Below, piece after piece: positions 6,268-6,393 of a DNA stretch of 6,393 nt; positions within the stretch are counted from its first letter, which is position 1; each line of letters opens with the position of its first letter. The translations under genes and the position numbers were made by a program. The DNA comes from Erysipelotrichaceae bacterium (GTDB lineage Bacteria; Bacillota_I; Bacilli_A; RFN20; CAG-826). The stretch is from contig JAISVG010000052.1 of assembly GCA_031271635.1 (NCBI GenBank), forward strand, positions 1-6,393. The letters are read 5' to 3'. Under the pieces are notes generated by a model. That model searched no databases, was not told where the DNA came from, and saw nothing but the letters and a program-made list of their open reading frames with translations.

Positions 6268-6393
6268 GAGAGTTGTGTGAATTACGACAAGCCTATGACC
6301 AAAAATGCTCGTACTCTTTCTAGTGTCGCGTTTGAGAGTTGTGTGAATTACGACAAGCCTATGACGCCTTTATAAGACCATAAAAAAGAATAG
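6264..6393 (+). CRISPR. Type II-A CRISPR array, leader end, cut by the window edge
   Basis: Two identical 36-nt repeats (6264-6299 and 6330-6365) begin GTTTGAGAG and end CCTATGAC. They flank one 30-nt spacer, the usual length for type II-A. The last 28 bases (6366-6393) are either most of a second spacer or sequence after a terminal repeat; the window ends before this can be decided. Each repeat has a short internal dyad (TTGT near base 10, ACAA near base 24). Bases 1-20 pair with the tracrRNA anti-repeat, which fixes the direction of transcription as left to right. Transcripts would be cut by RNase III within the repeat:tracrRNA duplex. Confidence 0.95.
6300..6329 (+). other. Leader-proximal CRISPR spacer
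   Basis: A 30-nt spacer between the two repeats. By array polarity it is the most recently acquired. I see no full-length match to it elsewhere in this window, so its target is outside. Confidence 0.9.

Noticed and set aside
6175..6375. 66-codon open frame over the end of csn2, leader and both repeats
   Set aside because: It reads the CRISPR repeats as protein, giving the same peptide twice, has no ribosome binding site and overlaps csn2 in another frame.

Overview
The window holds an almost complete type II-A CRISPR-Cas locus on AT-rich DNA (by eye about one third G+C). The order is: leftward tracrRNA gene, then rightward cas9, cas1, cas2 and csn2, then leader and CRISPR array. Csn2 together with the ~1,350-residue Cas9 identifies subtype II-A. 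The low G+C, strong Shine-Dalgarno sites and close similarity to streptococcal-type Cas proteins point to a low-GC Firmicute (Bacilli) or relative. TGA ends cas1 and cas2 at positions that give normal family lengths, and every gene stays open under the standard code. This argues against Mycoplasma or Spiroplasma code-4 organisms. No species can be named from the sequence alone.

Region by region: 1-114 is AT-rich non-coding DNA with no supported gene. 115-217 (minus strand) is a tracrRNA with anti-repeat, nexus hairpin with GCAA tetraloop, second hairpin and intrinsic terminator. 219-252 carries overlapping divergent promoter candidates for tracrRNA and cas9. 277-6218 is a tightly packed operon: cas9 (1356 aa), 14-nt gap, cas1 (302 aa), 41-nt overlap, cas2 (107 aa), 4-nt ATGA overlap, csn2 (222 aa). 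6219-6263 is a very short leader ending in ATTTGAG. From 6264 two identical 36-nt repeats flank a 30-nt spacer, and the window stops 28 nt after the second repeat.

How the parts work together: the repeat RNA pairs with the tracrRNA anti-repeat. The duplex would be cut by host RNase III and loaded into Cas9, which cleaves DNA with its HNH and RuvC sites; all catalytic residues checked are present. Cas1-Cas2, helped by Csn2 and Cas9, would insert new spacers at the leader-repeat junction.

The system class is well known. The points most worth attention are within it. Cas9 lacks both arginines that read the NGG PAM in S. pyogenes Cas9. Its RuvC-II/HNH connection is longer and includes an internal duplication, while its RuvC-III segment is shortened. 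A perfect 7-bp inverted repeat straddles the leader-repeat junction. Cas1 has a C-terminal tail encoded through the cas2 ribosome binding site and start. Comparisons to S. pyogenes proteins were made by eye from memory, with no database search.
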